Positions 21,253 to 29,775 are shown, counted from the first letter of the stretch. The stretch: DNA of 38,735 bases from Sulfolobaceae archaeon (GCA_028277025.1 JAPYVG010000017.1:1-38735); one strand, 5' to 3'. Program-made: numbers and translations. The notes: a model not told the origin generated them from the letters alone.

Positions 21253-21942
21253 GTGAAAGCCGTTATCCTAGCTGGTGGTTTCGGTAAGAGGTTAAGGCCA
21301 CTTACTGATGAGAGACCTAAGCCATTAATTGAGATTGCCGGAAAACCTATTATTGAGTGGCAGATCCTATGGTTGAAGAAGTTTGGTATAAATGCATTCT
21401 ATATACTAGCCGGTTATAAGAAAGATATTATGGTTGATTGGGTTTCTAAAAATCAAGAGAGGCTTAATGTCTCCATAGCGATCTTAACAGAAGAAGAACC
21501 ACTGGGTACCGGTGGGGCTATTAAAAGGCTCGAGGGGTTTATAAACGAGGAATTTTTTGTACTTAACGGTGATATTCTCACAAACATTGACGTTACTAAG
21601 CTTAGATGTGATAATGCGATTGCCTCGATAGCCTTAGTGCCCCTAAGGAGCCCTTATGGTATTGTTAGGCTGGATAGTGAGGGTAAGGTTATTCAGTTTG
21701 TTGAAAAACCGTTACTTAAGGAGTACTGGATTAACGCTGGTGTTTATTACACAAAACCGGAGATTTTTGAGTACTTACCTACAAAGGGTGATATTGAGAA
21801 AGAGACTTTTCCTAAGCTTGCGGAGAAGGGTTTGCTAAAAGGTGTGACTTTTGATTCATCATATTGGCGTTCAATAGATACTATAAAGGATTATGAAGAG
21901 GCCAACAGTGAAATCCATGAGATATTTAAAGGTTTAATCTGA
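21253..21942 (+). CDS. Sugar-1-phosphate nucleotidyltransferase
   Basis: Makes an NDP-sugar from a sugar 1-phosphate and NTP. The N-terminal [19 protein letters not shown] (7-25) is the nucleotide-binding signature. Then come [20 protein letters not shown] (metal Asp) and FVEKP. At 229 residues it is a minimal catalytic domain without the left-handed helix of larger relatives. Mannose-1-P guanylyltransferase and glucose-1-P thymidylyl/uridylyltransferase types cannot be separated by eye. The start is GTG 21253, 17 nt after ogt. Supply of sugar donors to the N-glycan pathway is a plausible role. Confidence 0.85.
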   Translation: MKAVILAGGFGKRLRPLTDERPKPLIEIAGKPIIEWQILWLKKFGINAFYILAGYKKDIMVDWVSKNQERLNVSIAILTEEEPLGTGGAIKRLEGFINEEFFVLNGDILTNIDVTKLRCDNAIASIALVPLRSPYGIVRLDSEGKVIQFVEKPLLKEYWINAGVYYTKPEIFEYLPTKGDIEKETFPKLAEKGLLKGVTFDSSYWRSIDTIKDYEEANSEIHEIFKGLI

Positions 21943-22131
21943 TAACAAGATAACTTCATCATCTTCTTCCTCTTTAGCATATTTTTCTATGAATTTTTCT
22001 AATCCCAGATCTCTTATTTCTCTCATTAATTTTCTTCTTAACTTATAGAACTCTTCTTCACAATCTATCGGCACGTTATTCTCTACTATCTCCAGAATTA
22101 TATTTATTAATTTAATTTTTTCATCATTCAT
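21934..22131 (-). CDS. Small acidic helical protein, unknown
   Basis: A 65-residue protein without a recognised domain. It is helical and charged, with a basic patch ([12 protein letters not shown]) and a very acidic C-terminus ([12 protein letters not shown]). Its end overlaps the sugar nucleotidyltransferase gene convergently by 9 nt, and it is on the same strand as the next small helical gene, 31 nt away. Support comes from an ATG start, codon use like its neighbours and tight packing. Confidence 0.6.
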   Translation of the reverse strand: MNDEKIKLINIILEIVENNVPIDCEEEFYKLRRKLMREIRDLGLEKFIEKYAKEEEDDEVILLSD

Positions 22132-22162
22132 GAGCTAAAATAGTCTTTATATATACCTCTCT

Positions 22163-22492
22163 CTACTGCGAAAGTGTTCTTTCCTCAACAAGTTTCTTTA
22201 CTTCCTCATAGAGGTTTCTAATTTCTTCTTCTTTAATTCCTATTTTCTCGGCAACTTTGAGAGTTTCTTTTACAATTCCTAAATAATTACTAGACGAGAA
22301 GTTTTGGACAGAGATTGAGCTCATTCCTAAAGCTAATGCTAAAACATCCTTCCCGGTCTTTTCTTGTGCAAAGGCTACTATAGCTTTTATTGTGTTTTCC
22401 CAGACCTTGGAGGCAAGGGATGGGTTATTATTTTTAATCATTTCAAGCGATAATAATAAGGCTTGTCCTATGAATTGTTCTGAAATTCTCAT
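22163..22492 (-). CDS. Small all-helical protein, unknown
   Basis: 109 residues, predicted all helix with heptad-like C-terminal segments (EIRNLYEEVKKLVEE). I do not recognise a family. ATG start at 22492, about 80 nt before the divergent membrane-protein gene. Together with the 65-residue protein it may form a two-gene unit. Confidence 0.65.
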   Translation of the reverse strand: MRISEQFIGQALLLSLEMIKNNNPSLASKVWENTIKAIVAFAQEKTGKDVLALALGMSSISVQNFSSSNYLGIVKETLKVAEKIGIKEEEIRNLYEEVKKLVEERTLSQ

Positions 22493-22570
22493 CCATTATA
22501 TCTATTTCCTTTAGGTTAAATAGCTTTGGGAGACGGTTTTTTATTTAATTTGTTCTTTAAATTCTCATAA

Positions 22571-22785
22571 ATGCTAAAAAAGGAAGAAGTAATTTCACCC
22601 CTTATAGGGGGATTACTTGAGATTCTCTTTTTTATTAATAACTTGTCGGTTTTCTCATATATAGCATATAAGATAGTTCATATTCATTCTGTTGTAGTAG
22701 GAATAATATTACATTTAATAGCTGCTATTATTATAGGCTTAATAGGAATTAAGGTATTAGAGATAACTAAAATAGAGGGGTTTGG
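22571..22785 (+). pseudogene. 5' part of a small membrane-protein gene split by the IS607 element
   Basis: About 72 residues with two membrane helices (PLIGGLLEILFFINNLSVFSYI and IILHLIAAIIIGLIGIKVL), ending KIEGFG at the insertion point. The frame runs only two codons into the element before TGA. The second half is probably the membrane segment at 24709-24888. A protein of about 130 residues with four helices would result. Leaving out the element puts the two parts one base out of frame, so either a G was lost at the junction or the exact edge differs. Function unknown. Confidence 0.65.
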
Positions 22786-22900
22786 GCTTCATTGAATTTT
22801 CATGAATTTGTATTCAATTCTCAGCCCTTGGGCTTCACCGGAGTCACGGGGCATTGTCCCGTTCATACCCCTCCGCCCCTTTAGCGGGATAACCCCAACC
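22786..22900 (-). ncRNA. Putative omega RNA (reRNA) at the right end of the IS607 element
   Basis: TnpB proteins use an RNA from the 3' end of tnpB through RE, whose guide is the flanking DNA. Here the minus strand carries GAATTGAATACAAATTCATG and AAAATTC just before the edge, able to form a short stem. The mini-element has the same stem with GG/CC in place of AA/TT, so pairing is kept. The guide would read into the flank below 22786. The 5' end is a guess. Confidence 0.45.
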
Positions 22901-24084
22901 CACCTACTCCCAGTGGGAGTAAAAAAGAGGTGGGGAAACCCGCACATCTTGAGGTAAATATTGAGAGACGCGTTTAGTTGCCTATCCAGAGTGAACCCAC
23001 ACCTCTCGCAATGAAAAGTCCTGCCGACCTTTCGGGAAACCCATCCACATCTGGGGCAGGACTTGGAAGTGAGGTGTGGGTTCACCTCCTTAACGAAAGA
23101 ACCATAAAGGGGAGCCTTATATTTAAGCACGCGGTGAATAGTCCTCCACACAGTCCTTGAAACCTTCTTAGACAGCTTATCATCAGCGTCTTGGAACATT
23201 GACTGCTTATTCAACTTCTCAACAGCAAAAGTCGTCACAGGATACATTTCCAGCAACTTATTCACAAACTTGTGAACATAATCTAGCACGCGGTTCCTCT
23301 CCCTATGAGAATACTTCTCCATTAACACCTTCCCCTTCCTACCGTGTTTAGAAGCAAAAGACTGTATTTTACTCCTCTTCAACTCCATACCGAATTTTAG
23401 ACTATACAACTCCTTCAAGGAAAATGTAACAAACTTCTCCCCATCATAAGCGTCTAATGTGTACAAGTTACTATCAATTGCTAGGAAATCTATGGGAGTA
23501 AACCAAGGTAACTTATAACGAAATGGTAGGTATACTTTGTCCTCCTTAATTATGGGCTCACCCAACTCAAGTCCTTCAACCCTCCTTGAAAACCAAGTGT
23601 GAGACCAAGAGAAGGTAATATACTCATAAGGTCTTACTGTAATCCTAACTTCTTCGCCCTCAACTTTCCTAAGAGTAGACTTTACCCTAACGTAAACCTT
23701 CTTCAATCTAGGTTTCCTCAATGACGCTTGCCCCTTCTCGGCCCTCCTCTTCCACCCCTTTAATATTGAGTAAGCGTCAATTATAGCCTTGTCCACGTAG
23801 TGGGAAGCCAACTTGTTAACTTTCTCAAGCTCATCCCTTAACGTCTTGTAAACTTCCTTTTTCTTAGGCAGGGTTATTTTGATCTTAGTGGCTTTCTTAC
23901 CTTTCACTTCTTTTCTCTCAACTTTTACCCTCTCCCATAACCAGTCTAAAGCCTTCTGTAGTAGGTGTTTATAGTTTTCTAATAATATCTTGCTCTCCTC
24001 CTTCTTATCGTTCTTCAGAGAGTACGTTAGGTAGACGTATTCCTCCTCCGGTTGGAATGATTTAAGCCTTAAGCTCTTCGACAC
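22789..24084 (-). CDS. tnpB: TnpB, RNA-guided nuclease of the IS607 element
   Basis: The ancestor-type Cas12 nuclease, which cuts DNA matching its RNA guide and so helps the element persist. The RuvC residues are D204 (IDFLAIDSN), E289 (FAVEKLNK) and D367 (TLDRQLNAS), all present. The zinc ribbon has C343, C346, C359 and C362. Length 431 is complete for this class. It overlaps tnpA by 23 nt. Its C-terminal codons coincide with RE and the putative omega RNA. Confidence 0.93.
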   Translation of the reverse strand: MSKSLRLKSFQPEEEYVYLTYSLKNDKKEESKILLENYKHLLQKALDWLWERVKVERKEVKGKKATKIKITLPKKKEVYKTLRDELEKVNKLASHYVDKAIIDAYSILKGWKRRAEKGQASLRKPRLKKVYVRVKSTLRKVEGEEVRITVRPYEYITFSWSHTWFSRRVEGLELGEPIIKEDKVYLPFRYKLPWFTPIDFLAIDSNLYTLDAYDGEKFVTFSLKELYSLKFGMELKRSKIQSFASKHGRKGKVLMEKYSHRERNRVLDYVHKFVNKLLEMYPVTTFAVEKLNKQSMFQDADDKLSKKVSRTVWRTIHRVLKYKAPLYGSFVKEVNPHLTSKSCPRCGWVSRKVGRTFHCERCGFTLDRQLNASLNIYLKMCGFPHLFFTPTGSRWVGVIPLKGRRGMNGTMPRDSGEAQGLRIEYKFMKIQ

Positions 24085-24646
24085 ACTTCTTCACCTTCTC
24101 ATATTTGTGGCTCCTCATATCATATAACTTTCCGCTAAATGATACCATTATAGAGGTCAAGTCTTCGATTAGTCCCTGCTCTGGTGTTTTGTCCTCCCTA
24201 TTTAATACCACGAGCTCGCAGTTGTGTGCTTTGCATATTTCCTCAAGTATATCGAAACCGAATCTAACTAGTCTGTCTGGGTATGCAATGATTACTTTCG
24301 ATACTTCGTTGTTTAGTATCATCCTCAACAACTTGAGGAATCCTTTTCTCTTCATGTTTAATCCAGAACCGACGTCAGTTATTACTTGGTCGTATTCTTT
24401 AACGTTCTCCTCCAAGTATTTTACTTGGTTTATTAAGTCGTCTTTCTGTTTGTTTGATGATACCCTGGCATAGAGTATCACTTTCCTCTTCCTAACAATT
24501 CCCATGAGTCTTTCTACGTCCTCTTCTTTAAACCTCCATTTTCCACTCTGTAGTATCACGGGTTTTATGTAACCCTTCTTAACATAGCTCTGTAGTGTGC
24601 GGTATGATATTCCTAGTTTTTGGCACACTTCCTTAGGTTTAAGCAT
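24062..24646 (-). CDS. tnpA: TnpA, IS607-type serine recombinase
   Basis: Catalyses excision to a circle and insertion at GG-like dinucleotides. The N-terminal MerR-like helix-turn-helix (MLKPKEVCQKLGISYRTLQS) spans residues 1-50. The resolvase-like domain begins LYARVSSNKQ with R61 and nucleophile S63, followed by YPDRLVRFGF. The N-terminal DNA-binding domain is the IS607 hallmark. I use ATG 24646. An ATG at 24667 adds seven residues (YVSLTT) that are unlikely to belong. Confidence 0.92.
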   Translation of the reverse strand: MLKPKEVCQKLGISYRTLQSYVKKGYIKPVILQSGKWRFKEEDVERLMGIVRKRKVILYARVSSNKQKDDLINQVKYLEENVKEYDQVITDVGSGLNMKRKGFLKLLRMILNNEVSKVIIAYPDRLVRFGFDILEEICKAHNCELVVLNREDKTPEQGLIEDLTSIMVSFSGKLYDMRSHKYEKVKKCVEELKA

Positions 24647-24708
24647 TGTAGTTAAACTCACATACAAAGTATATAAACTTCACGGTTTATCGAAAACTGT
24701 TGGCGACG

Positions 24709-24888
24709 GCATTATCGTTTTGGTCTGCAATTGTCTTAGGTATTCTTTTCGGTTCAGCAGTACTTGCCCTCTTTAGTCTTCCAATCCACGTGATCCTTAT
24801 GCCTATTAAAGTTACATTAACTTACATATTCGCACATATCTTTTACGGCGTAGTTACTTACGTAATATATTTTATCCTAAAAAAGTAA
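24709..24888 (+). pseudogene. 3' part of the membrane-protein gene split by the IS607 element
   Basis: Two hydrophobic helices (WSAIVLGILFGSAVLALFSL and YIFAHIFYGVVTYVIYFIL) and a KK end. A TTG at 24700 could act as a start, but 24700-24709 belong to the element end, so the native protein began elsewhere. It is the natural continuation of 22571-22785. The segment might still be expressed from the element edge. Confidence 0.6.
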
Positions 24889-25141
24889 AACCTTGATTAT
24901 ATGTTTGGTTATTTCTTTGTTGTAAAATGAACTAAACGTATCTTTTATCAGAGTTAATCACACTCCCTACCATTACACCTTAGTTAGCAATTTTTTGCAT
25001 ACTAACTTCTTTAGGGATTAGTAAACTTGAAGAGCGAAAAGCCAGTTTATGTACTTCTCTCAGTAATCATTATGAGGTAGGTTTTAGCTCTCAATACTGA
25101 GGAATTCTTCTAAACTCTCTTCTTACTAAGGAAATCAGTTG

Positions 25142-25363
25142 CTAAAGTTTAGTGAGGGTCACTCTATAAACGTCATCTACCTTTGAGAGTTCTATTTTAC
25201 ATTTGAATTTTTCAGCTAACGGAATAATGTCCCTATATAAAACAGTCGTGTCATCAGTTAAAACTATTATTGTTTCATTTTTACTTATTTTTCTTAACTT
25301 ATTATAAACTATGAGATGGGGCACTGAGCAACATAACCCTATTAAATTTATTTCTTCAGTCAT
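25142..25363 (-). CDS. TusA-like sulfur carrier with altered active site
   Basis: Fits the small TusA/SirA fold in length and pattern: INLIGLCCSVPHLIVYNKL, then NETIIVLTDDTTVLYRDIIPLAEKF, then a final strand YRVTLTKL. The usual CPxP motif is CSVP, preceded by a second Cys (C11-C12 from ATG 25363). A thiol carrier role is therefore likely but the chemistry may differ. ATG 25375 is the alternative start. It is divergent from the TusA-fusion gene and belongs to the sulfur locus that follows. Confidence 0.7.
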   Translation of the reverse strand: MTEEINLIGLCCSVPHLIVYNKLRKISKNETIIVLTDDTTVLYRDIIPLAEKFKCKIELSKVDDVYRVTLTKL

Positions 25364-25431
25364 TTTTACCGCCAAATTTTTAATATATCGAGTAATGAAA
25401 GTTAATTAATCTAATATTTAAAACTATAATT

Positions 25432-26376
25432 ATGGAATTGCGGATTGAACAAGCTCACAAGCTATTGGATGTTGAAAAATTTTCCAGAATTTATATGCTT
25501 AAGAATGTTAAAAAGTTGTATTGGGGTTATGAGGCTGAGTTACAATTGGCGAAATTTATAACATTTAAGTGCTTAGTGTCAACCAAAAACAATCAAGTTA
25601 TAATAACAGAAAAGAGTGGGAAATTCATCATAGAAATTAATATAGATAAAGATGAGGTGGTTAGAATAAAAGTGAAGTCTGAAAACCCGTTACTTAAAGA
25701 GGCTTTAAAACTTAGAATAGAAAAGAATCTAGAGAAACTGAAGGACGTTATACCTCTAGTAAGGGCTAATGATAAGAAAAGAGTAGTATTTATGAAAAGT
25801 ATTGGTGACCATATTCTCGACCTTAGGGGCACAGCTTGTCCAGTCCCGGAAATTGAAACTAAAAAGAAACTCATTGAACTCAAGACGGGCGAAAGTCTTG
25901 AAGTTTTAATAGACAATCCGGCTGCAGTAGAGATAACTTTGCCAGAAGTCTCACGTTTATTTAACTGTAGGTATGAAGTGTTCGATATGGGTGATTACGT
26001 CTCGTTTGTTTTTTATAAGTTATCTTCTACTCCTACGAGGACTGAATTCTTAGAGGCTGTTGAGTCAAAGAATGGGGAATTATTGTCACAGCTTATTAAG
26101 AACGGAGTTTTCCGAGCTTTCCTCTATTCATATTTCGATAAAATAATGAGGAAGATTACTTCTGATATTATACGTAAAGAGGACTTAAGGCACGAAACCT
26201 ATGGCCTTATAACTGCCGCCCCTATTGGTAGGGGGTGGTTACTTACAGCGATAGTTGATAAAGATAAAATTCTCGCAATTAGATTAGACCTAGATAACCA
26301 AGTTTTATTCGGAGAAGAAGCAATAAAAAGACTTCCTATTGAAGGAGAACTAAATTTATTTTATCTTTATCATTAA
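25432..26376 (+). CDS. Three-part protein with a central TusA domain
   Basis: Residues 127-197 are a complete TusA domain (DHILDLRGTACPVPEIE, active C136) closely similar to the stand-alone TusA at 29.8 kb. It is flanked by about 120 residues N-terminal, an alpha-beta domain without a motif I can name (possibly START-like), and about 115 residues C-terminal containing YGLITAAPIGRGWLLTAIVD, also unrecognised. No signal or membrane segment, so cytosolic. The flanking domains could bind the partner or substrate that loads or unloads sulfur. It is the first plus-strand gene of the sulfur locus, separated from the rest by a MITE-like element. Confidence 0.75.
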   Translation: MELRIEQAHKLLDVEKFSRIYMLKNVKKLYWGYEAELQLAKFITFKCLVSTKNNQVIITEKSGKFIIEINIDKDEVVRIKVKSENPLLKEALKLRIEKNLEKLKDVIPLVRANDKKRVVFMKSIGDHILDLRGTACPVPEIETKKKLIELKTGESLEVLIDNPAAVEITLPEVSRLFNCRYEVFDMGDYVSFVFYKLSSTPTRTEFLEAVESKNGELLSQLIKNGVFRAFLYSYFDKIMRKITSDIIRKEDLRHETYGLITAAPIGRGWLLTAIVDKDKILAIRLDLDNQVLFGEEAIKRLPIEGELNLFYLYH

Positions 26377-26410
26377 AATAATTAATAAGTAAAAAAGTGT
26401 TAATAAATAC

Positions 26411-26539
26411 GATAGTGTCGTCACTTGCTTATTTATATTTCTATAATTTTTAGACTTTATATAATATGCGAATTTATTGTTAATTCTTTATATATAGAAT
26501 CAACGTTTAATAAATTTATACCCTAATGACGACACTATC
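26411..26539. mobile_element. 129-bp MITE-like element with 13-bp TIRs and 8-bp target duplication
   Basis: Perfect terminal inverted repeats GATAGTGTCGTCA (26411-26423) and TGACGACACTATC (26527-26539) bound an AT-rich, non-coding interior. Immediately outside both ends is the direct repeat ATAAATAC (26403-26410 and 26540-26547), an 8-bp target-site duplication. These features define a non-autonomous DNA transposon. The parent IS cannot be told from 13 bp. Families with 8-bp duplications, such as IS6, IS1 or IS256, are candidates. Its interior contains TATA-like stretches that could influence the gene at 26585. Confidence 0.75.
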
Positions 26540-26584
26540 ATAAATACAAATAATTTTTTACTTCTAATAGCAAGATAAAATGGG

Positions 26585-26938
26585 ATGATACAAAAGGATA
26601 ATTGTGGCTGTGTAATTGAGAGGAAATACGCATCTGATTATTTACTGAAACGATTTTATCAAGGGAGTAAGGGGAGGGAGATCTGCAAGGCCAGTATAGA
26701 CGGTAGTCGTTCATTTACTTTATACCTATCTAAAGAAGGAATATTATCTTATAAGGCATCAGAATGCCCAATTCTCATAATAACTTTGGAAGCATTATGT
26801 GAAGCGTTCGAAGAACATAAAGGTAATGTTAATCGTGAGAGTTTAGTGAGTAAGGTGAAGTCAATAAAAGGATTTCAGTTCAATACATTATCAGAAAAAA
26901 TCACCGAATTATTTCTTGAATGTTTAAAAGTAATTTAA
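26585..26938 (+). CDS. Cysteine-containing protein of unknown function
   Basis: 117 residues, not recognised. The N-terminus has CGC (7-9), and further cysteines occur at about 33, 60, 71 and 112. The middle (GSRSFTLYLSKEGILSYKAS) is beta-like and the rest helical. ATG start just 3' of the MITE-like element. The gene stands alone between the TusA-fusion gene and the beta-propeller gene. The several Cys residues and the setting suggest a link with sulfur handling, but that is only inference. Confidence 0.6.
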   Translation: MIQKDNCGCVIERKYASDYLLKRFYQGSKGREICKASIDGSRSFTLYLSKEGILSYKASECPILIITLEALCEAFEEHKGNVNRESLVSKVKSIKGFQFNTLSEKITELFLECLKVI

Positions 26939-27069
26939 AGTAATAATTTGTTAAAGATTAATGAGGAATATTTGACTATAATTTGTTTTTTACATATTTT
27001 GCAATAATAGGGTATAAAGGGTTTAAAAACCAATAATTCTTAATATTTTTAATTACCTAAACTCATTTG

Positions 27070-28281
27070 ATGAAGGGGATGTCGTATAGGATCTGGTTAA
27101 TAGTAGGTTTTGTACTAATCGTATTAATAGGCGTAGGTGCAGCATATATAATGTTAAAAACTCCTTCATCTTCTTCGTCGGCCTCCACGTCATCACCTAT
27201 TGTCTCACCGTCATCTGGGTCTTCGCCAGTTAGCAACAATTTCTATTTACTGGTCTTTACACAGAAGGGATTAGTACAAGTCATAGACCCGTTCTCTCAA
27301 TCCTCTCAGTTTTTAGGTTTTCAGCGCGTTGCTAACATATCATTAAACACTCCAGCGCAAGTGTACTATTGGGATGAGGTACCTAATGGACACATGTTTA
27401 ACCAGACTTATATCTTAGTTCCAGTTAATAACGGTACAGTATATATAGTCAACGCCAAGACAATGAAGGTAGTTGATACGATAACGGTTGGTCACAGTAT
27501 AGGCTTCATAGGTGTTGCTTTATCTCCAAACGGGGAATATGCGGCTATAGCAGATGGTCCTTCCGGTAAAGTTGAGGTAATCGATCTAGAGAACTTGCAA
27601 GTAGTTTGGAGTGATACATTTCTTTCACCAGTTAACGGTAAAACGTTCTACCCTTGTGACGTTAGATGGGCACCAAACGGACAGTATTTGATTGTCCCAC
27701 TAAGATTTAATGATAGTGTAGATCTGATAAATGCTTCAAACGGTGCTGTTATTAAAGTTCTAACTACATCTTTAGGTTCCCAGCCTTATATGGTGTCTCC
27801 AAATATGCAAGGTACAATGTTAGCAGTGGAGTTTGCTGGGAACGATTCAGTGGGATTCTATTCATTGCCTAATCTACAATATATGGGCATGGTGACGATG
27901 CCCTCTGGAATAGTTCCTCAGAGAGGGGTATTTACGCCTAGTGGGAACTATTACTTAGAGGCCCCAGCTAATGCAAACGAAATTATTGTGATATCCACCT
28001 CTAACTTTAACATAGTGAGTACAATATCTTTACCGAGTATATCACCAGCTGGATTAGCTGATATAGAATTAACTCCAGGGGGGAGTTATGCTTATGTTGT
28101 TATTCATGGCTCTGTCACTAGTGGCGGAATGGTAGTTCTAATAAACTTAAACACGTTATCAATAGCGTATGAAGTACCCTTAACAACCGCACCAGCGATA
28201 GTTATACCAATAAGTACTTCTACTGCGAACTATTTAGTGGACTATGTTATGTTACCTCCAATAACCGGATTACATTGTTAG
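27070..28281 (+). CDS. Membrane-anchored beta-propeller protein ending in Cys
   Basis: Residues about 7-30 form one membrane anchor ([20 protein letters not shown]), followed by a Ser/Pro/Thr linker (about 32-55). The rest faces outward and has YVTN/YncE-like propeller repeats of about 40-45 residues: [87 protein letters not shown]. The last residues are GLHC. A C-terminal Cys could carry a persulfide or bind metal. N-x-S/T sequons suggest glycosylation. The start is ATG 27070 (ATG 27079 also possible). It leads the run of seven plus-strand genes ending with DsrE. Confidence 0.75.
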   Translation: MKGMSYRIWLIVGFVLIVLIGVGAAYIMLKTPSSSSSASTSSPIVSPSSGSSPVSNNFYLLVFTQKGLVQVIDPFSQSSQFLGFQRVANISLNTPAQVYYWDEVPNGHMFNQTYILVPVNNGTVYIVNAKTMKVVDTITVGHSIGFIGVALSPNGEYAAIADGPSGKVEVIDLENLQVVWSDTFLSPVNGKTFYPCDVRWAPNGQYLIVPLRFNDSVDLINASNGAVIKVLTTSLGSQPYMVSPNMQGTMLAVEFAGNDSVGFYSLPNLQYMGMVTMPSGIVPQRGVFTPSGNYYLEAPANANEIIVISTSNFNIVSTISLPSISPAGLADIELTPGGSYAYVVIHGSVTSGGMVVLINLNTLSIAYEVPLTTAPAIVIPISTSTANYLVDYVMLPPITGLHC

Positions 28282-29190
28282 GTGATTAGGGTGAGAATAA
28301 ATCCATTTTTCTATGTTTTTACCTTTTTTAATTTTACTGTATTTTTACCAATAGTGATAACTGGTTTAAGGGTTTACTTATTATGGTATTCACCCTTAGC
28401 AGATAGTGGACAAAGCAGTTTCTTACATCCTTTCTTGTTATTTGTAGTATTATATTTGGTCTTAAGTTCTATAATAGGAGTTATAACATATAATCTTCGC
28501 AGAGGGAGGTTTATTTTAGTTTATGGCCCTATGAGAATTAGGAACGTTATTAAGGCTACTCTTAGAGATAAAGTAGGGAGAATAATCCTAATAACTTATT
28601 CTATTGCCTACTTTATATCTTACCTCATTGTCTCTGGACTTCTGTTAGTACCTAATATTAATGTAAGTCCGTATTTCTTATGTCTAACACAGTTATCCTA
28701 TGAAGGATATGGAATTCAAGTAATCGGCGGTTACTTTGTATTAAATTATTGGTTACTCGCTTTAGGGGTTTTAAACGATGTAATCTTAACGCTTGCGTTG
28801 GTTTTAGGTTATTATATAATGTCGTTAATTTACGTGTCTTTACACGCATTTGAGTGGAAAGTACCTAAAAGTTTTAGAATGATGATAAGTAATAACATAG
28901 CCGGGTTTTTAACAGCCTCAGTTCCTTCAATAGGCACTATCGCTGGGATCTGTTGTTTAACACCTACTGCTATAAACTCATTGCTCTTTCTCTTGTCATC
29001 TTCATACCCTACTCTAACGAAAGGCGTAATGTGGAAGTACGGTACATTTATAGCTGGCGCCTGGACTGGCGGAATATTGCAAGCGATCTTTCTTTCCTCC
29101 CCTACTATAATTGGGGTGTTTTTAATAGGAGTGGGAATTTACGAAATCTACAAGATCTCACAAACCTTAGCTAACAGGGTGAGAATATGA
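28282..29190 (+). CDS. Polytopic membrane protein of the sulfur locus, unknown family
   Basis: 302 residues with six to seven hydrophobic helices. The segment SVPSIGTIAGICCLTPTAIN contains a Cys-Cys pair in a loop or half-helix, and GTFIAGAWTGGILQAIF follows. I cannot assign a transporter family. The start is GTG 28282, directly after the propeller stop, or GTG 28291. The gene overlaps doxD by 4 nt, so the propeller, this protein and DoxD are probably translated together and may form one membrane complex. Confidence 0.7.
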   Translation: MIRVRINPFFYVFTFFNFTVFLPIVITGLRVYLLWYSPLADSGQSSFLHPFLLFVVLYLVLSSIIGVITYNLRRGRFILVYGPMRIRNVIKATLRDKVGRIILITYSIAYFISYLIVSGLLLVPNINVSPYFLCLTQLSYEGYGIQVIGGYFVLNYWLLALGVLNDVILTLALVLGYYIMSLIYVSLHAFEWKVPKSFRMMISNNIAGFLTASVPSIGTIAGICCLTPTAINSLLFLLSSSYPTLTKGVMWKYGTFIAGAWTGGILQAIFLSSPTIIGVFLIGVGIYEIYKISQTLANRVRI

Positions 29191-29762
29191 GCAAGATAAA
29201 AAATAGGGTGAAGGAAAAAGAAGAGAAGATCACAACAATATTTGATAAAGTATGGCCTATATTATTACGCTTCGGTATAGCCAGCATCTGGATATATGCT
29301 GGGGTCTTTGAAAAGTTACTAAACCCAGGGTTCCTTAACCCTGGTTCTACTTCCTATGTGGGTATAACTATACAAGTCCTTATGCAAGGCCCTATTATGA
29401 GGGGATTCTTGGAGGCGGTAGTTTTGCCCCACGTAATGCTTGTAGGGGAACTTGTAATGATAGGCGAAATTACTTTTGCAATTCTCACTCTTACTGGAGC
29501 CTTCTCTAGACTCGCAAATACTGTGGCCTTTTACACTAATTTTATATACTTTCTTTCAGCGTATTGGGCTGATACTGAGGAGTATGGGATAAATTTACTC
29601 ATGATGCTAGTGGACTTGTATATTATAATAAATGGCGTGAAGGGTCCTTCAATAGACTCTTTAATAGCTAGGAAGTGGAATAAGATAAATGACTGGAAGC
29701 TGTGGTTTTTAGTGGGCTCTTTATTTTATCTTTCTATCATACTTTTCTTATATTTCACATAA
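29187..29762 (+). CDS. doxD: DoxD-family protein (thiosulfate:quinone oxidoreductase-like)
   Basis: DoxD is the membrane subunit of the thiosulfate:quinone oxidoreductase of Acidianus, where DoxA is its partner. This 191-residue protein shows the DoxD pattern: four helices, with WPILLRFGIASIWIYAGVFE, then a long outer loop with NPGFLNPGS, and FLSAYWADTEEYGINLLMM. No doxA is seen nearby, so the partner could be the propeller protein or lie elsewhere. GGTGAG precedes the ATG. The gene is followed by 73 nt containing the promoter of tusA. Confidence 0.75.
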   Translation: MSKIKNRVKEKEEKITTIFDKVWPILLRFGIASIWIYAGVFEKLLNPGFLNPGSTSYVGITIQVLMQGPIMRGFLEAVVLPHVMLVGELVMIGEITFAILTLTGAFSRLANTVAFYTNFIYFLSAYWADTEEYGINLLMMLVDLYIIINGVKGPSIDSLIARKWNKINDWKLWFLVGSLFYLSIILFLYFT

Positions 29763-29775
29763 AGTAATTTAAAGG

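Larger units (their letters stand above)
22786..24709 (-). mobile_element. Complete IS607-family element (ISC1913/ISC1926-like, about 1.92 kb)
   Basis: It encodes an overlapping serine recombinase (tnpA) and TnpB, both with intact catalytic residues, in the length range of the 1.9-kb Sulfolobus IS607 elements. RE is near 22786-22822 and LE near 24678-24709. GG occurs at both edges (22784-22786 and 24708-24709) and there is no long target duplication. The same ends border the 289-bp mini-element at 543-831. It interrupts a membrane-protein gene. It appears able to move and to mobilise the mini-element. Confidence 0.85.

Noticed and set aside
25020..25080. Short plus-strand peptide SEKPVYVLLSVIIMR before the TusA-like gene
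   Set aside because: About 17 residues from a TTG, ending in TAG. It may be a decayed gene start but cannot be supported.
26411..26539. The 13-bp inverted repeats read as paired operators
   Set aside because: The exact 8-bp direct repeat directly outside both ends is better explained by transposition.
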